Both the position numbers and the translations under genes were made by a program. From a virus, in IMG/VR virus record IMGVR_UViG_3300017917_004503, positions 1 through 64,000 of that record: a DNA stretch of 64,000 nt, one strand, 5' to 3'. The notes under the pieces were generated by a model. The model saw only the letters and a list, made by a program, of their open reading frames with translations, did no database searches and was not told the DNA's origin. Of the stretch, positions 1 to 8,531 are shown piece by piece. How positions within the stretch are numbered: the stretch's first letter is position 1; each line of letters opens with the position of its first letter.

Positions 1-18
1 AAAAATTAATAGATTATT

Positions 19-609
19 ATGAGAATAGATATAAATTCACATTCTTTAGAAGCTGATAATGGCTGGGGATCGATGTATTACGACGTCATTCCTTCTCTAA
101 TAAACAAATTTGGGTTTACGAGTTTAGTTGAGGTTGGTGTAGCTTTCGGTGGACACCTAGATTCAATATTAGAAAAAACTAAAATAGAGAAAGTATATGG
201 GGTAGATTCATATTTTTTACAGAATACCAGCACCGATAGTTTTTCTTATGATTCAAAAAATTATATTCAATCGGATTATGATAATCTTTACATTTTTACT
301 AAACAGAGATTATCTAAATATGGAAAAAGAGTAGATTTAATTAGAAAATCGAGTATTGATGCAGCTAAAGAATTTGAAAAAGAAAGTCTCGATATTGTTT
401 TTATAGACGCAGAGCACACATATAATGGGGTTAAACAAGATCTTGAAACATGGGAAGAAAAAATAAGAATTTCTGGTGTAATTTCAGGACATGATTACAA
501 TCATCCAAATTTTCCTGGGGTTAAAGAAGCTGTGGACGAATGGTGTAATTTACACAGCTATAAACTGAATGTAGAAAGAGGATATGTTTGGTGGATATGT
601 AAAATTTGA
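19..609 (+). CDS. SAM-dependent methyltransferase (class I, Methyltransf_24-like)
   Basis: The 196-residue protein looks like a small class I methyltransferase. A glycine-containing SAM-binding segment (VEVGVAFGGH, about residues 37-46) is followed by an acidic strand end (YGVDSYF) and a later DIVFIDAEHTYNGVKQDL segment (about 124-141), as in the Methyltransf_24 family that modifies sugars or small molecules. It is the first gene of a sugar-modification operon that runs to 8444, so a sugar or glycan substrate is likely. That is inferred from context only. The start ATG at 19 follows A/T-rich DNA without a Shine-Dalgarno sequence. Its upstream promoter lies outside the window. Confidence 0.75.
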   Translation: MRIDINSHSLEADNGWGSMYYDVIPSLINKFGFTSLVEVGVAFGGHLDSILEKTKIEKVYGVDSYFLQNTSTDSFSYDSKNYIQSDYDNLYIFTKQRLSKYGKRVDLIRKSSIDAAKEFEKESLDIVFIDAEHTYNGVKQDLETWEEKIRISGVISGHDYNHPNFPGVKEAVDEWCNLHSYKLNVERGYVWWICKI

Positions 610-652
610 AACAAACCCCAAGAAATCCCTATATAATCTAAAAAAATTAAGT

Positions 653-3211
653 ATGAAGATAGTAATAACCGGGGGATTGGGATACATCGGAACGGAAATC
701 TGCAAAATATATTCAGGAGAATCAAGATACAAAGATATTACAGTTATCGACTCTAGATTTATCTCAGAGAGGGTAAAACAATTAAGGGATTGGGGCATTT
801 CTTTTAAACAGTGTAGTCTTTTCGATGAAGATATTTTAAAAGAACTGTTAAAGGATGCCGACATCATAATCCACTTAGCAGGTATAACTGATGTTGCATA
901 CACAAAGACAGAATCAAACACTGAAAAAGATTTAGAAATTACAAAGGTTGGTGTAGATGGAACTAGAAATGTTTTAAGATTCTGTCCTCCTAATTGTAAA
1001 ATAATATTTCCATCAACACATGTCGTCTACGAGGGGTTCGATTCAACAAGATTTGATATAGACGAATCTGTTCCGCCGTGTCCTGTGTTAACCTATGCTA
1101 AAGGTAAAGTTCAATCTGAAAAAGACATTGTCGAATCAGGAAAAAATTATGTTATACTTAGACTTGCTTCTGTGTATGGGTATTCTACAGATACTATGAG
1201 AATTGGAATTATGCCAAATCTCTTTTCAAAGATTGCTTCACAAAACGGAACTATCAAACTGTTTTCAGGAGGAGTTCAGCTTAAAAGCTTGGTCCCACTT
1301 ATCGACGTTGCTAGGTGTTTTAAATTTATGGCGGAGAGTAGTTTGAAAAATGAGATTTTTCATCTTTCGAAAGAAAATCTGACAGTCAAGGATGTTGCTC
1401 TGATTTGTAAAGATATTAATCCTAAACTTGAAATTATAGAGACAGACGATGAAATTCCAAACTTAGGGTATACCATATCCAACAAAAAATTACTCGAAAC
1501 TGGATTTACCTTTAGATATAATTTGAAGGATTGTATAAAGGAAATGATCGAAAATTGGTCCGAGAAAAATATCAATGAAGATCTGGAATATGTCATAAGA
1601 GGAACAAAAGATTTTGTAGATGAAAGAGGAAAAATTAGCAACTATGAACTTACTGAACCAATAAATCTCATTGGATATATCGAATCCAAAGCAGGAAGTG
1701 TTAGAGCTAATCACTATCATCCAATACAAGAACAAAAGTGCTTATTGATAAAAGGAAAATACATTAGCGTAATTAAGGATCTTTCGGATCCCAAATCAGT
1801 TATAGAAACTAGAATAATCAAAGAGGGTGATGTAGCAGTGATCAAACCTAATGTGGCTCACGCGATGGTCTTTCTGGAAGATTCTATATTTTTGAACTTA
1901 GTTAGGGGTGAGAGAGAACACGAAAATTTCGGGATCACACATACTATACCTTCGGTAATCGTTGATGAGGATTTTAGGGTAAAACTTTTAAACGGATATA
2001 AAGAAACATGTAGGGTTTGCGGAGAAAAAAATCTGAGTAAAGTAATATCTCTAGGTAAATCACCTCTAGCAAACAATCTTCTTAATAATTCAAGTGAAAT
2101 ACCTGAAACATATCCGCTTGAATTGGATTATTGTTCAGCATGTCACAATTGTCAATTGAATTATGTTGTTCCTCCAAGTAAAATGTTTGATGATTACTTA
2201 TATAAATCTTCTACCGCAGCTTCTTTTAGAAATCATTTCGAAGTGGCAGCAGAGGATTATATTAAAAGATTTAATTTGGATGAAAAATCAACAGTCCTCG
2301 ATATAGGATCTAACGACGGTATTTTTCTAAAACCAATTAAGGATAAAGGAATTAATGTCATTGGTATAGAACCAGCGAAAAATATATCAGAAATTGCTAA
2401 TTCAAACGGTATCCATACTATAAATTCATATTTTGATGAAAGCGTGGTTAGACTTATAGGCACAAATAAAATAGATCTAATCACAGCATCTAACGTTTTT
2501 GCACACTCGGACGATCTTAAGGGTATAGCTTTAAGATCTTTCGAACTGTTAAAAGAAGATGGAGCATTAATTATAGAAGTCCAATATATTTTAGATACAA
2601 TAAGAGACTTAACGTTTGATAACATTTATCACGAGCACACCAATTATTGGTCTGTGATATCCCTTAAAAAATTCTTCGAAAGACTTGGACTTAAAATAAT
2701 AGATGTCGAACACATTGAAACCCACGGTGGATCTATTAGAGTTTTTATTAAAAGAAGCGGACAAGAAACTGAAAATGTTAGGTCCTTTATAGAAAATGAA
2801 ATTAACTTCGGTTTAAAAGAATATAAAACCTACCAGGATTTCGCAAAAAGAATAATCGAAACAAAAAATAATGTTGTTAAGAATTTCGATATGCTGAAAT
2901 CTGTTAAAGGATACAGATTAGTTGGATACGGATCCCCAGCAAAAGCAACGACAGCTTTAAATTACTATGGGATAGATGGAAATTATTTGGACTACACGAT
3001 AGAAGACAATGATCTAAAGATTGATAAAATAATACCAGGTGTAAATATTCCTATAAAAAATAAGGAATACTGTCTAAAAAATCTACCAGATTTAATAATC
3101 GTATTAGCCTGGAATTTCTTTGATGAAATTAAAAAGAATAACTCAGACTTAATATCAAAAGGGGTTAGATTCATATCAATAAAGGATTTACAAAATCCAG
3201 ATTTCATCTAG
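653..3211 (+). CDS. Triple fusion: SDR sugar epimerase/reductase - cupin - C-methyltransferase
   Basis: I place the start at ATG 653 (MKIVITGGLGYIG) because it begins directly at the Rossmann fold. The in-frame ATG at 584 would add 23 residues and overlap the previous gene. Residues about 1-300 form an NAD-dependent epimerase/dehydratase (GGLGYIG, STHVVYEG, YAKGK). About 310-445 is a cupin like that of CapF or WxcM-type proteins (RANHYHPIQEQ, PNVAHAM). About 450-852 is a complete deoxysugar C-methyltransferase of the TylC3/NovU type: Zn-binding N-domain (CRVCG, CSACHNC), SAM motif VLDIGSNDGIF and C-terminal GYGSPAKATT motif. These steps are usually separate proteins. The fusion probably makes a branched or methylated deoxysugar nucleotide; the exact product cannot be read from sequence. 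Confidence 0.85.
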   Translation: MKIVITGGLGYIGTEICKIYSGESRYKDITVIDSRFISERVKQLRDWGISFKQCSLFDEDILKELLKDADIIIHLAGITDVAYTKTESNTEKDLEITKVGVDGTRNVLRFCPPNCKIIFPSTHVVYEGFDSTRFDIDESVPPCPVLTYAKGKVQSEKDIVESGKNYVILRLASVYGYSTDTMRIGIMPNLFSKIASQNGTIKLFSGGVQLKSLVPLIDVARCFKFMAESSLKNEIFHLSKENLTVKDVALICKDINPKLEIIETDDEIPNLGYTISNKKLLETGFTFRYNLKDCIKEMIENWSEKNINEDLEYVIRGTKDFVDERGKISNYELTEPINLIGYIESKAGSVRANHYHPIQEQKCLLIKGKYISVIKDLSDPKSVIETRIIKEGDVAVIKPNVAHAMVFLEDSIFLNLVRGEREHENFGITHTIPSVIVDEDFRVKLLNGYKETCRVCGEKNLSKVISLGKSPLANNLLNNSSEIPETYPLELDYCSACHNCQLNYVVPPSKMFDDYLYKSSTAASFRNHFEVAAEDYIKRFNLDEKSTVLDIGSNDGIFLKPIKDKGINVIGIEPAKNISEIANSNGIHTINSYFDESVVRLIGTNKIDLITASNVFAHSDDLKGIALRSFELLKEDGALIIEVQYILDTIRDLTFDNIYHEHTNYWSVISLKKFFERLGLKIIDVEHIETHGGSIRVFIKRSGQETENVRSFIENEINFGLKEYKTYQDFAKRIIETKNNVVKNFDMLKSVKGYRLVGYGSPAKATTALNYYGIDGNYLDYTIEDNDLKIDKIIPGVNIPIKNKEYCLKNLPDLIIVLAWNFFDEIKKNNSDLISKGVRFISIKDLQNPDFI

Positions 3212-3273
3212 CAAAAATACTTAGAAACGAACAACTAGATTTATTTTATAATAATTTTACTTGAGTTTTAATT

Positions 3274-4080
3274 ATGGAAAATTTTAAAATATCCTTTGGG
3301 ATAATAACCTCTCAGGGTACCCAACAGCATCTTAACGATTGCATCAACAGTATTATATCACAGGGAATCAACAAGGACTCTTTTGAAATCATTATAGTAG
3401 GTAATTGTAATCTAGAATCAGATTCGAATTTGAAGGTTATACCGTTCGACGAATCACAGAAACCATTGTGGATAACAAGAAAGAAAAACATCATAACACA
3501 AAATTCTTCGTTCGATACGATTTGCTTCATGCATGATTATGTTTCTTTAGAAGAAAACTGGTATAAAGGTATGTCTGAATTTGGTTTTGATTGGGATATT
3601 TGTATGAACCCGATACTAAACACGGACGGAACTAGATGTGTTGACTGGATGGGTCTACCTGACGACCCAGTACACGGAAATGTGATGCTTCCCTATGAGT
3701 ATAAAGGATCTGAAGGCATGTACGTACCTGGATATTATTGGGTTGCAAAAAAATCACTAATGGTAGAATTTCCACTTAATGAAGATTTCATTTGGAATGA
3801 GGGTGAAGATATAGAATGGAGCAAAAGAGTTCTTGGTGGATACCCTCAGAGATGGTTAAAAAATTTATCGGATTTTGAAAACGATAAGATAAAAATTAGA
3901 AAACACAGGTACGTATTGAATCCTCATTCTAGAGTTAGGTTCTTAAAACAGAAACACTTTCCAGATGATTTTTATGAAGAATATGATTTGCACAGTGGAA
4001 ACGAAGCAAGGCCTATGCTATCTACACCTGAAAACTATTATTATCTGAAATTCAATAAAAAATCCTACAGAGGAGTATGA
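3274..4080 (+). CDS. Glycosyltransferase, GT2/GT-A fold
   Basis: 268 residues. The N-terminus reads as a GT-A nucleotide-binding fold (ISFGIITSQGTQQHLNDCI). A metal-site-like segment follows (FMHDYVSLEENW, about residues 88-99), and the acceptor side carries WNEGEDIEWSKRV, which resembles the ED motif of family 2 inverting glycosyltransferases. No membrane segment is visible, so it should be cytosolic or peripheral. The donor and acceptor are unknown. It sits between the triple-fusion sugar enzyme and the HAD/nucleotidyltransferase gene, and its stop overlaps the next start (ATGA at 4077), suggesting translational coupling in one operon. Confidence 0.7.
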   Translation: MENFKISFGIITSQGTQQHLNDCINSIISQGINKDSFEIIIVGNCNLESDSNLKVIPFDESQKPLWITRKKNIITQNSSFDTICFMHDYVSLEENWYKGMSEFGFDWDICMNPILNTDGTRCVDWMGLPDDPVHGNVMLPYEYKGSEGMYVPGYYWVAKKSLMVEFPLNEDFIWNEGEDIEWSKRVLGGYPQRWLKNLSDFENDKIKIRKHRYVLNPHSRVRFLKQKHFPDDFYEEYDLHSGNEARPMLSTPENYYYLKFNKKSYRGV

Positions 4081-5432
4081 AATTAATAATTTTCGATTTG
4101 GATGGGGTTTTAATAGAGGCTAAAGACATTCATTTTTTAGCTTTGAATCGTGCTCTAGGTGAATATGCTATAGATTGGGACGAACACATTTCAGTTTACG
4201 ACGGTTTAAAAACCGAACAAAAACTAGAAATGTTAAATAAAAGGAAAGGTTTACCCAAAGAAGAATTTAACCAGATTTGGAAAGATAAACAAAAATTCAC
4301 TTTAGAAGAATTACAAAAGTTACCTTTTAATAAAGATCTATATGAAACTATAAAGCTGCTCAAAGAAGAAGGGTTTAAGTTAGCTGTTTGCAGTAATAGT
4401 ATCAGAAGAACTGTTTATTCTGTTCTTTGTAAACTATCTCTGATGGATCTATTTGATCTGGTGTTATCTAATGAAGATGTTTTGAATAGTAAGCCGCATC
4501 CAGAAATATACTGGAAGGCTATGTCTAAGTTAAAATGCCTACCTGAAGAAACACTCATAGTCGAAGATTCACCATACGGGCTATTGGCAGCTTCTAGAAG
4601 TAATGCAAACATATTAAGAGTCAGATCACCAAAAGACGTTACATACGTTAACATAAAAGATTCCATTAATAAAACCAATCAAGAAAATAATATGAGAACA
4701 CCGGCTTGGAAAGATGAAAAAATGAACATATTAATACCTATGGCGGGAGCTGGTTCTAGATTTGAGCAGGCAGGATATAGCTTTCCTAAACCTCTTATCG
4801 AAGTTAAAGGCAAACCTATGATTCAAGTCGTGGTTGAAAATCTTAACATAGAAGCTAATTTCATATATGTCGTTCAAAAATCACATAGGAAAAAGTATAA
4901 TCTAGATGCTCTTTTGAATCTAATAACTCCAGGATGTAAGATAGTGGAAGTGGATGGTATAACGGAAGGAGCAGCTTGCACAGCTTTAAAAGCCAAGGAG
5001 TTCATAGATAACGAGTATCCTTTATTTTTTGCTAACTCAGATCAATATGTAGAATGGGATTCGAACGAGTTTATGTACAAAATGAACGAATCGAACTCAG
5101 ACGGGGGAATAGTTACTTTTGAAGCAACTCATCCCAAATGGTCTTTTGCTAAAGTGAACGAAAATGGGTTGGTGGTCGAGGTAGCAGAGAAGAATCCGAT
5201 ATCTAATATTGCAACGGTTGGTTACTATTATTGGAAGAAAGGATCAGATTTTGTAAAGTATTCGGAGATGATGATTGAAAGAAATATAAGAGTTAATAAT
5301 GAATTTTATGTTTGTCCTGTATTCAATCTTGCAATAGAAGAAAACAAACAGATTAGGACATATCAAGCAAATAAAATGTGGGGATTAGGAACTCCAGAAG
5401 ATCTTAATTATTTTCTAGAAAAATACAAATGA
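4077..5432 (+). CDS. HAD phosphatase/phosphomutase fused to sugar nucleotidyltransferase
   Basis: Two enzymes in one 451-residue chain. Residues about 1-205 are a HAD-superfamily hydrolase of the beta-phosphoglucomutase branch: motif I FDLDGVL with both aspartates, motif II CSNS, motif III lysine in NSKPHPEIYW, and motif IV VEDSPYG. From about residue 218 an NTP-transferase domain starts (MNILIPMAGAGSRF, then FPKPLIEVKGKPMI), with a later FANSDQYVEW where the metal-binding aspartate is expected. HAD plus nucleotidyltransferase suggests that a phosphorylated sugar or polyol is processed and activated as an NDP derivative. It overlaps both neighbours by 4 bp, so it is part of a tightly coupled operon. 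Substrate unknown. Confidence 0.8.
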   Translation: MKLIIFDLDGVLIEAKDIHFLALNRALGEYAIDWDEHISVYDGLKTEQKLEMLNKRKGLPKEEFNQIWKDKQKFTLEELQKLPFNKDLYETIKLLKEEGFKLAVCSNSIRRTVYSVLCKLSLMDLFDLVLSNEDVLNSKPHPEIYWKAMSKLKCLPEETLIVEDSPYGLLAASRSNANILRVRSPKDVTYVNIKDSINKTNQENNMRTPAWKDEKMNILIPMAGAGSRFEQAGYSFPKPLIEVKGKPMIQVVVENLNIEANFIYVVQKSHRKKYNLDALLNLITPGCKIVEVDGITEGAACTALKAKEFIDNEYPLFFANSDQYVEWDSNEFMYKMNESNSDGGIVTFEATHPKWSFAKVNENGLVVEVAEKNPISNIATVGYYYWKKGSDFVKYSEMMIERNIRVNNEFYVCPVFNLAIEENKQIRTYQANKMWGLGTPEDLNYFLEKYK

Positions 5433-5884
5433 TTTTAATTTCACATAGAGGGAATATAAATGGACGTTTCGAGTCATGTGAAAATGAGCCTACGTATGTC
5501 GATGAAGCCATTAAAGATGGATATGATGTAGAAGTTGACGTTTGGGTTATAGATGGTGTATTATACCTTGGGCACGATAAGCATCAATATGATGTTGATT
5601 TGAGATGGTTTAGAGACAGGTTAGAAAAACTTTGGATCCATTGTAAAAATGTTGATGCCATTAATTTTTTCAGAGATTCTAAATACAGGTTTAATTATTT
5701 TTGGCATGAAACAGACACGATAACATTAACATCTTTAAATTATATTTGGGCTTATCCAGGTAAACAACCAATAGAAAAAAGCATAGCAGTTTTACCAGAG
5801 ATCTTTTCAGACACATTGGATAAATGCTCTGGGGTCTGTAGCGATTATGTTTCGAAATATAAAAAATCCGAAAATATTTTATAA
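5429..5884 (+). CDS. Mini glycerophosphodiester phosphodiesterase (GDPD)-like protein
   Basis: Only 151 residues, against about 240 or more for usual GDPD enzymes, but the N-terminal catalytic signature is intact: ISHRGN (H6, R7), then VEVDV (E35, D37), then LYLGHD (H49). These correspond to the HRG, E-x-D and H-D motifs of the PI-PLC-like TIM-barrel family. The second half of the barrel appears shortened. The protein could cleave a glycerophosphoryl or similar phosphodiester linked to the NDP-polyol product of the preceding fusion enzyme, which is inferred from adjacency only. Its ATG overlaps the upstream stop by 4 bp. Confidence 0.65.
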   Translation: MILISHRGNINGRFESCENEPTYVDEAIKDGYDVEVDVWVIDGVLYLGHDKHQYDVDLRWFRDRLEKLWIHCKNVDAINFFRDSKYRFNYFWHETDTITLTSLNYIWAYPGKQPIEKSIAVLPEIFSDTLDKCSGVCSDYVSKYKKSENIL

Positions 5885-5897
5885 TTGTGCAATATAA

Positions 5898-6638
5898 ATG
5901 AAAGTGGTTAAAAAAATATTATTACATATAATTGCAACGGGGAAATATGACAGGTACATCCAAGGAATCTTGGATTCGGCCAAAAATCATTTTCTGAAGG
6001 ATCAAAAAATAGAGTTTGTAATTTATACTGATTCTGATTTTTTTCTAGAATCGGATGATATCACTATACACAAATTGCATATAGAGCATGAACCATGGCC
6101 AGCTCCGACCCTAAAAAGATTCGAATACTTTAGCCTAGCTGAATCACTGATAAGGGAATCTGATTTTTCTTTCTATATTGACGTTGACAGTCTTTTCATA
6201 AGAGATATAGAACTATCGAATCTGGGAATAAATGAGGATTTTAAAGGAATGATAGGTACACTGCACCCCGGTTATTACGGAAGATGTGGTACTCCAGAGA
6301 GAAGACCGATTTCTCTAGCTTATATACCGAAGGAAGCAAATAATAGTTATTACTGTGGAGGATTTTTTGGAGGGTCTTCTGAAAGCTTTCTTGATTTTAT
6401 TTTTCTCATGAAATCAAATATACAGAATGATTTAGAGAAAGGAATTATAGCTATATGGCACGACGAATCTCATCTGAACAAATATTTTTACACGAATCCC
6501 CCAAAATCAGTTCTGGGTGTTGGATTCACGTGTCCCGAAGAAAGAAGATTTAAGGAAGATTATTTCATGGAGCCATATATTATTTTTCTTAACAAAGAAG
6601 ATCACATAAAAATTGAAAAAGGACAAGATGTTAATTAA
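5898..6638 (+). CDS. Family GT6 glycosyltransferase (ABO blood-group transferase family)
   Basis: 246 residues with the full GT6 signature in order: IIATGKYDRY (11-20), PWPAPTLKRF (67-76), the metal-binding DVD (95-97) in FYIDVDSLF, GTLHPGYYG (120-128), YYCGGFFGGS (151-160) and WHDESHLNKYF (187-197). In vertebrates this retaining family makes the A and B antigens and alpha-galactosyl epitopes, transferring GalNAc or Gal. Short soluble homologues without the N-terminal membrane anchor are known in some bacteria and at least one cyanophage. No membrane segment is present here, as in the bacterial forms. It overlaps the next gene by 11 bp. It probably caps a fucosylated or similar glycan; the acceptor is unknown. 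Confidence 0.92.
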   Translation: MKVVKKILLHIIATGKYDRYIQGILDSAKNHFLKDQKIEFVIYTDSDFFLESDDITIHKLHIEHEPWPAPTLKRFEYFSLAESLIRESDFSFYIDVDSLFIRDIELSNLGINEDFKGMIGTLHPGYYGRCGTPERRPISLAYIPKEANNSYYCGGFFGGSSESFLDFIFLMKSNIQNDLEKGIIAIWHDESHLNKYFYTNPPKSVLGVGFTCPEERRFKEDYFMEPYIIFLNKEDHIKIEKGQDVN

Positions 6639-7464
6639 AGATCTAAAAAATACAACATTTATAATACCCCTGATGGTAGAACATTCTGATAGATACAGAA
6701 ACTCCAGGGTGACACTAGGGTTTCTGAATCATCATTTCGAAACCAATGTATTCATCTATGAAATATCAGAATCGGGTGAAACCAAATTAGATTTTTTAGA
6801 TTCTTTAGAAAATCTGAAAATAAAACATTGGGTCGAAAAAGGTGAAACCCCTATTCCCAACTCAGATGCTTTAGTTTTCCACAGAACAAAGTATCTTAAC
6901 ATAATGCTTGATCAGGTACAAACACCAGTTGTTGTCAATTATGATATTGATGTGATATTGTATCCAGAGTTTTATACTCAATGTCAAGACGATATTATTC
7001 AGGGTGGATCAGATGTCATTTATCCATTTAGATTTGGAAGTAGAGGGCAAATTAGGGTTCTCGATGGATTCGACTACGATAGATTCATCAAGGAGGATTA
7101 TAATTTTCACTATATTAATTCATTTGGTCCAATGGATTACTATGATAGCGAATATGGACATTGTATTTTTTTCAACACGGAGCTATATAAAAAATACGGA
7201 GGTGAAAATGAAAATTTTATTTCATACGGTCCAGAGGACAAAGAGAGAGGATTAAGATTCCAAAAAATAGGGTTGAAAGTTTCTTGGGTCAGCGAGTCGA
7301 TTGTTTATCACTTCGAGCATCACAGAGGAGCAGATAGTGGCCACACGAATCCATTTTTCGGACACAATTGGGAGGTTTTCAATAACCTGAACAGAATGAA
7401 CGGTCAAGAACTCATAGACTATTATAATTCTCAGTCTTATCAACACAAATACCAAAATTTTTAA
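6628..7464 (+). CDS. Glycosyltransferase, GT-A fold with galactosyltransferase-like C-terminus
   Basis: The start is taken as ATG 6628 (MLIKDLKN); ATG 6613 would add five residues and deepen the overlap with the GT6 gene. The chain of 278 residues opens with a strand-rich GT-A core (TTFIIPLMVEHSDRYRN), carries NYDIDVILYPEF as the likely metal-binding DxD region, and ends with YGPEDKERGLRFQKIGLKV, a pattern close to the GGEDDD region of beta-1,4-galactosyltransferase-like enzymes. The final segment is His-rich (HFEHHRG, HTNPFFGHN). It probably acts in the same glycan pathway as its neighbours. Donor and acceptor are not predictable. Confidence 0.65.
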   Translation: MLIKDLKNTTFIIPLMVEHSDRYRNSRVTLGFLNHHFETNVFIYEISESGETKLDFLDSLENLKIKHWVEKGETPIPNSDALVFHRTKYLNIMLDQVQTPVVVNYDIDVILYPEFYTQCQDDIIQGGSDVIYPFRFGSRGQIRVLDGFDYDRFIKEDYNFHYINSFGPMDYYDSEYGHCIFFNTELYKKYGGENENFISYGPEDKERGLRFQKIGLKVSWVSESIVYHFEHHRGADSGHTNPFFGHNWEVFNNLNRMNGQELIDYYNSQSYQHKYQNF

Positions 7465-7469
7465 AATAA

Positions 7470-8444
7470 ATGAAAAGAGCTCTAATCACAGGAATAAACG
7501 GACAAGATGGAAGTTATTTAGCAGAATTTCTGATCGAAAAGGGATACCAAGTTTTTGGTACAATTAAGAGGAATTCGGTTTCAGAAAACCAAACTTCCCG
7601 ATTAAATTCAGTCTACGATGTCATAAAGGGCAATCTGATTTATGCTGATTTATTAGACGTTCCTTCTTTAATTCATGCTTTAAAAGTTTCAGATCCTCAC
7701 GAGGTCTATAATTTGGCTGCACAGTCTCATGTTAGAATTTCTTTCGATCAACCCATATACACTGCTCAATCGACAGGTTTAGGTACTTTGAATCTATTGG
7801 AGTCTATTAGAATACACAATCCCAAAATTAAAATGTATCAAGCATCATCTTCTGAGATGTTTGGTAATTCTATAGATAAAGATGGATTTCAAAGAGAAAC
7901 TACTCCAATGAATCCAGTGTCTCCTTATGGATGTTCTAAGGTATTCTCATACAATATTTGCAGAAACTACAGAAATTCATACAATATGTTTATTAGTAAC
8001 GGTATTCTGTTCAATCACGAATCACCCCGTAGGGGTGTTAATTTTGTCACTAATAAGGTTGTTAAGGGTGCGGTAGAGATTATGATGGGTAAAAAGAAAA
8101 AACTCGAATTAGGCAATCTAAAAGCGACTAGAGATTGGGGACATGCTAAAGATTACGTTAAAGCAATGTGGATGATTCTCCAATTGGAAACTCCGGACGA
8201 TTTTGTTTGTTCTACTGGAATTTCACATAGTGTAGGTGATCTTGTCGAATACGTTTTTACAAAATTGGGTTTGGATTGGGGTGAACACATCGAAATAGAT
8301 TCTAAGTTTTTTAGACCAGAAGAATTAGAGGATCTCAGAGGGGATTCGAGTAAACTAAGAAAAATGACCGGTTGGGAGCCAAGTTACTCTTTCGAGACGA
8401 TGCTAGACGAAATGATAGATTATTGGGTAGAACATTATAACTAA
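7470..8444 (+). CDS. gmd: GDP-mannose 4,6-dehydratase
   Basis: 324 residues, close to the usual length. It converts GDP-D-mannose to GDP-4-keto-6-deoxymannose, the precursor of GDP-L-fucose, GDP-rhamnose, GDP-colitose and similar sugars. The NADP-binding TGINGQDGSYL is at residues 7-17. The catalytic SSSEMFG segment and the YGCSK tyrosine/lysine pair are present, as are NLAAQSHV, FNHESPRRG and TRDWGHAKDYV, which are typical of Gmd rather than of other short-chain epimerases. It is the last gene of the sugar operon and is followed by a strong terminator. Paired with a GT6 enzyme, whose known members often act on fucosylated acceptors, it hints at a fucose-like product. Confidence 0.93.
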   Translation: MKRALITGINGQDGSYLAEFLIEKGYQVFGTIKRNSVSENQTSRLNSVYDVIKGNLIYADLLDVPSLIHALKVSDPHEVYNLAAQSHVRISFDQPIYTAQSTGLGTLNLLESIRIHNPKIKMYQASSSEMFGNSIDKDGFQRETTPMNPVSPYGCSKVFSYNICRNYRNSYNMFISNGILFNHESPRRGVNFVTNKVVKGAVEIMMGKKKKLELGNLKATRDWGHAKDYVKAMWMILQLETPDDFVCSTGISHSVGDLVEYVFTKLGLDWGEHIEIDSKFFRPEELEDLRGDSSKLRKMTGWEPSYSFETMLDEMIDYWVEHYN

Positions 8445-8467
8445 TTCGAACAAATCACTATAATTTA

Positions 8468-8500
8468 AAAATCCCGGGCTTATTAAGCTTGGGATTTTTT
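8468..8500 (+). terminator. Rho-independent terminator after the sugar operon
   Basis: An ATCCC-GGGCTT arm pairs with AAGCTT-GGGAT around a short ATT loop and is followed directly by a T run (8495-8500). It separates the sugar operon from the late promoter box at 8503. Confidence 0.85.
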
Positions 8501-8502
8501 GT

Positions 8503-8510
8503 GATATATA
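8503..8510 (+). promoter_or_regulatory. Late-type promoter box GATATATA (P1)
   Basis: GATATATA lies 21 nt before the ATG of the 8532 gene and immediately behind a terminator. The same box recurs before other structural units (18403, 20129, 27557, 33509, 38696, 44691, 49452, 51667). It resembles the single -10-like element TATAAATA used by T4 gp55 polymerase. Confidence 0.7.
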
Positions 8511-8531
8511 CTACCAAATAATATACACTTT

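Noticed and set aside
1673-1680. GATATAT sequence resembling the late box
   Set aside because: It is within the triple-fusion coding region with no downstream start; likely chance in AT-rich DNA.
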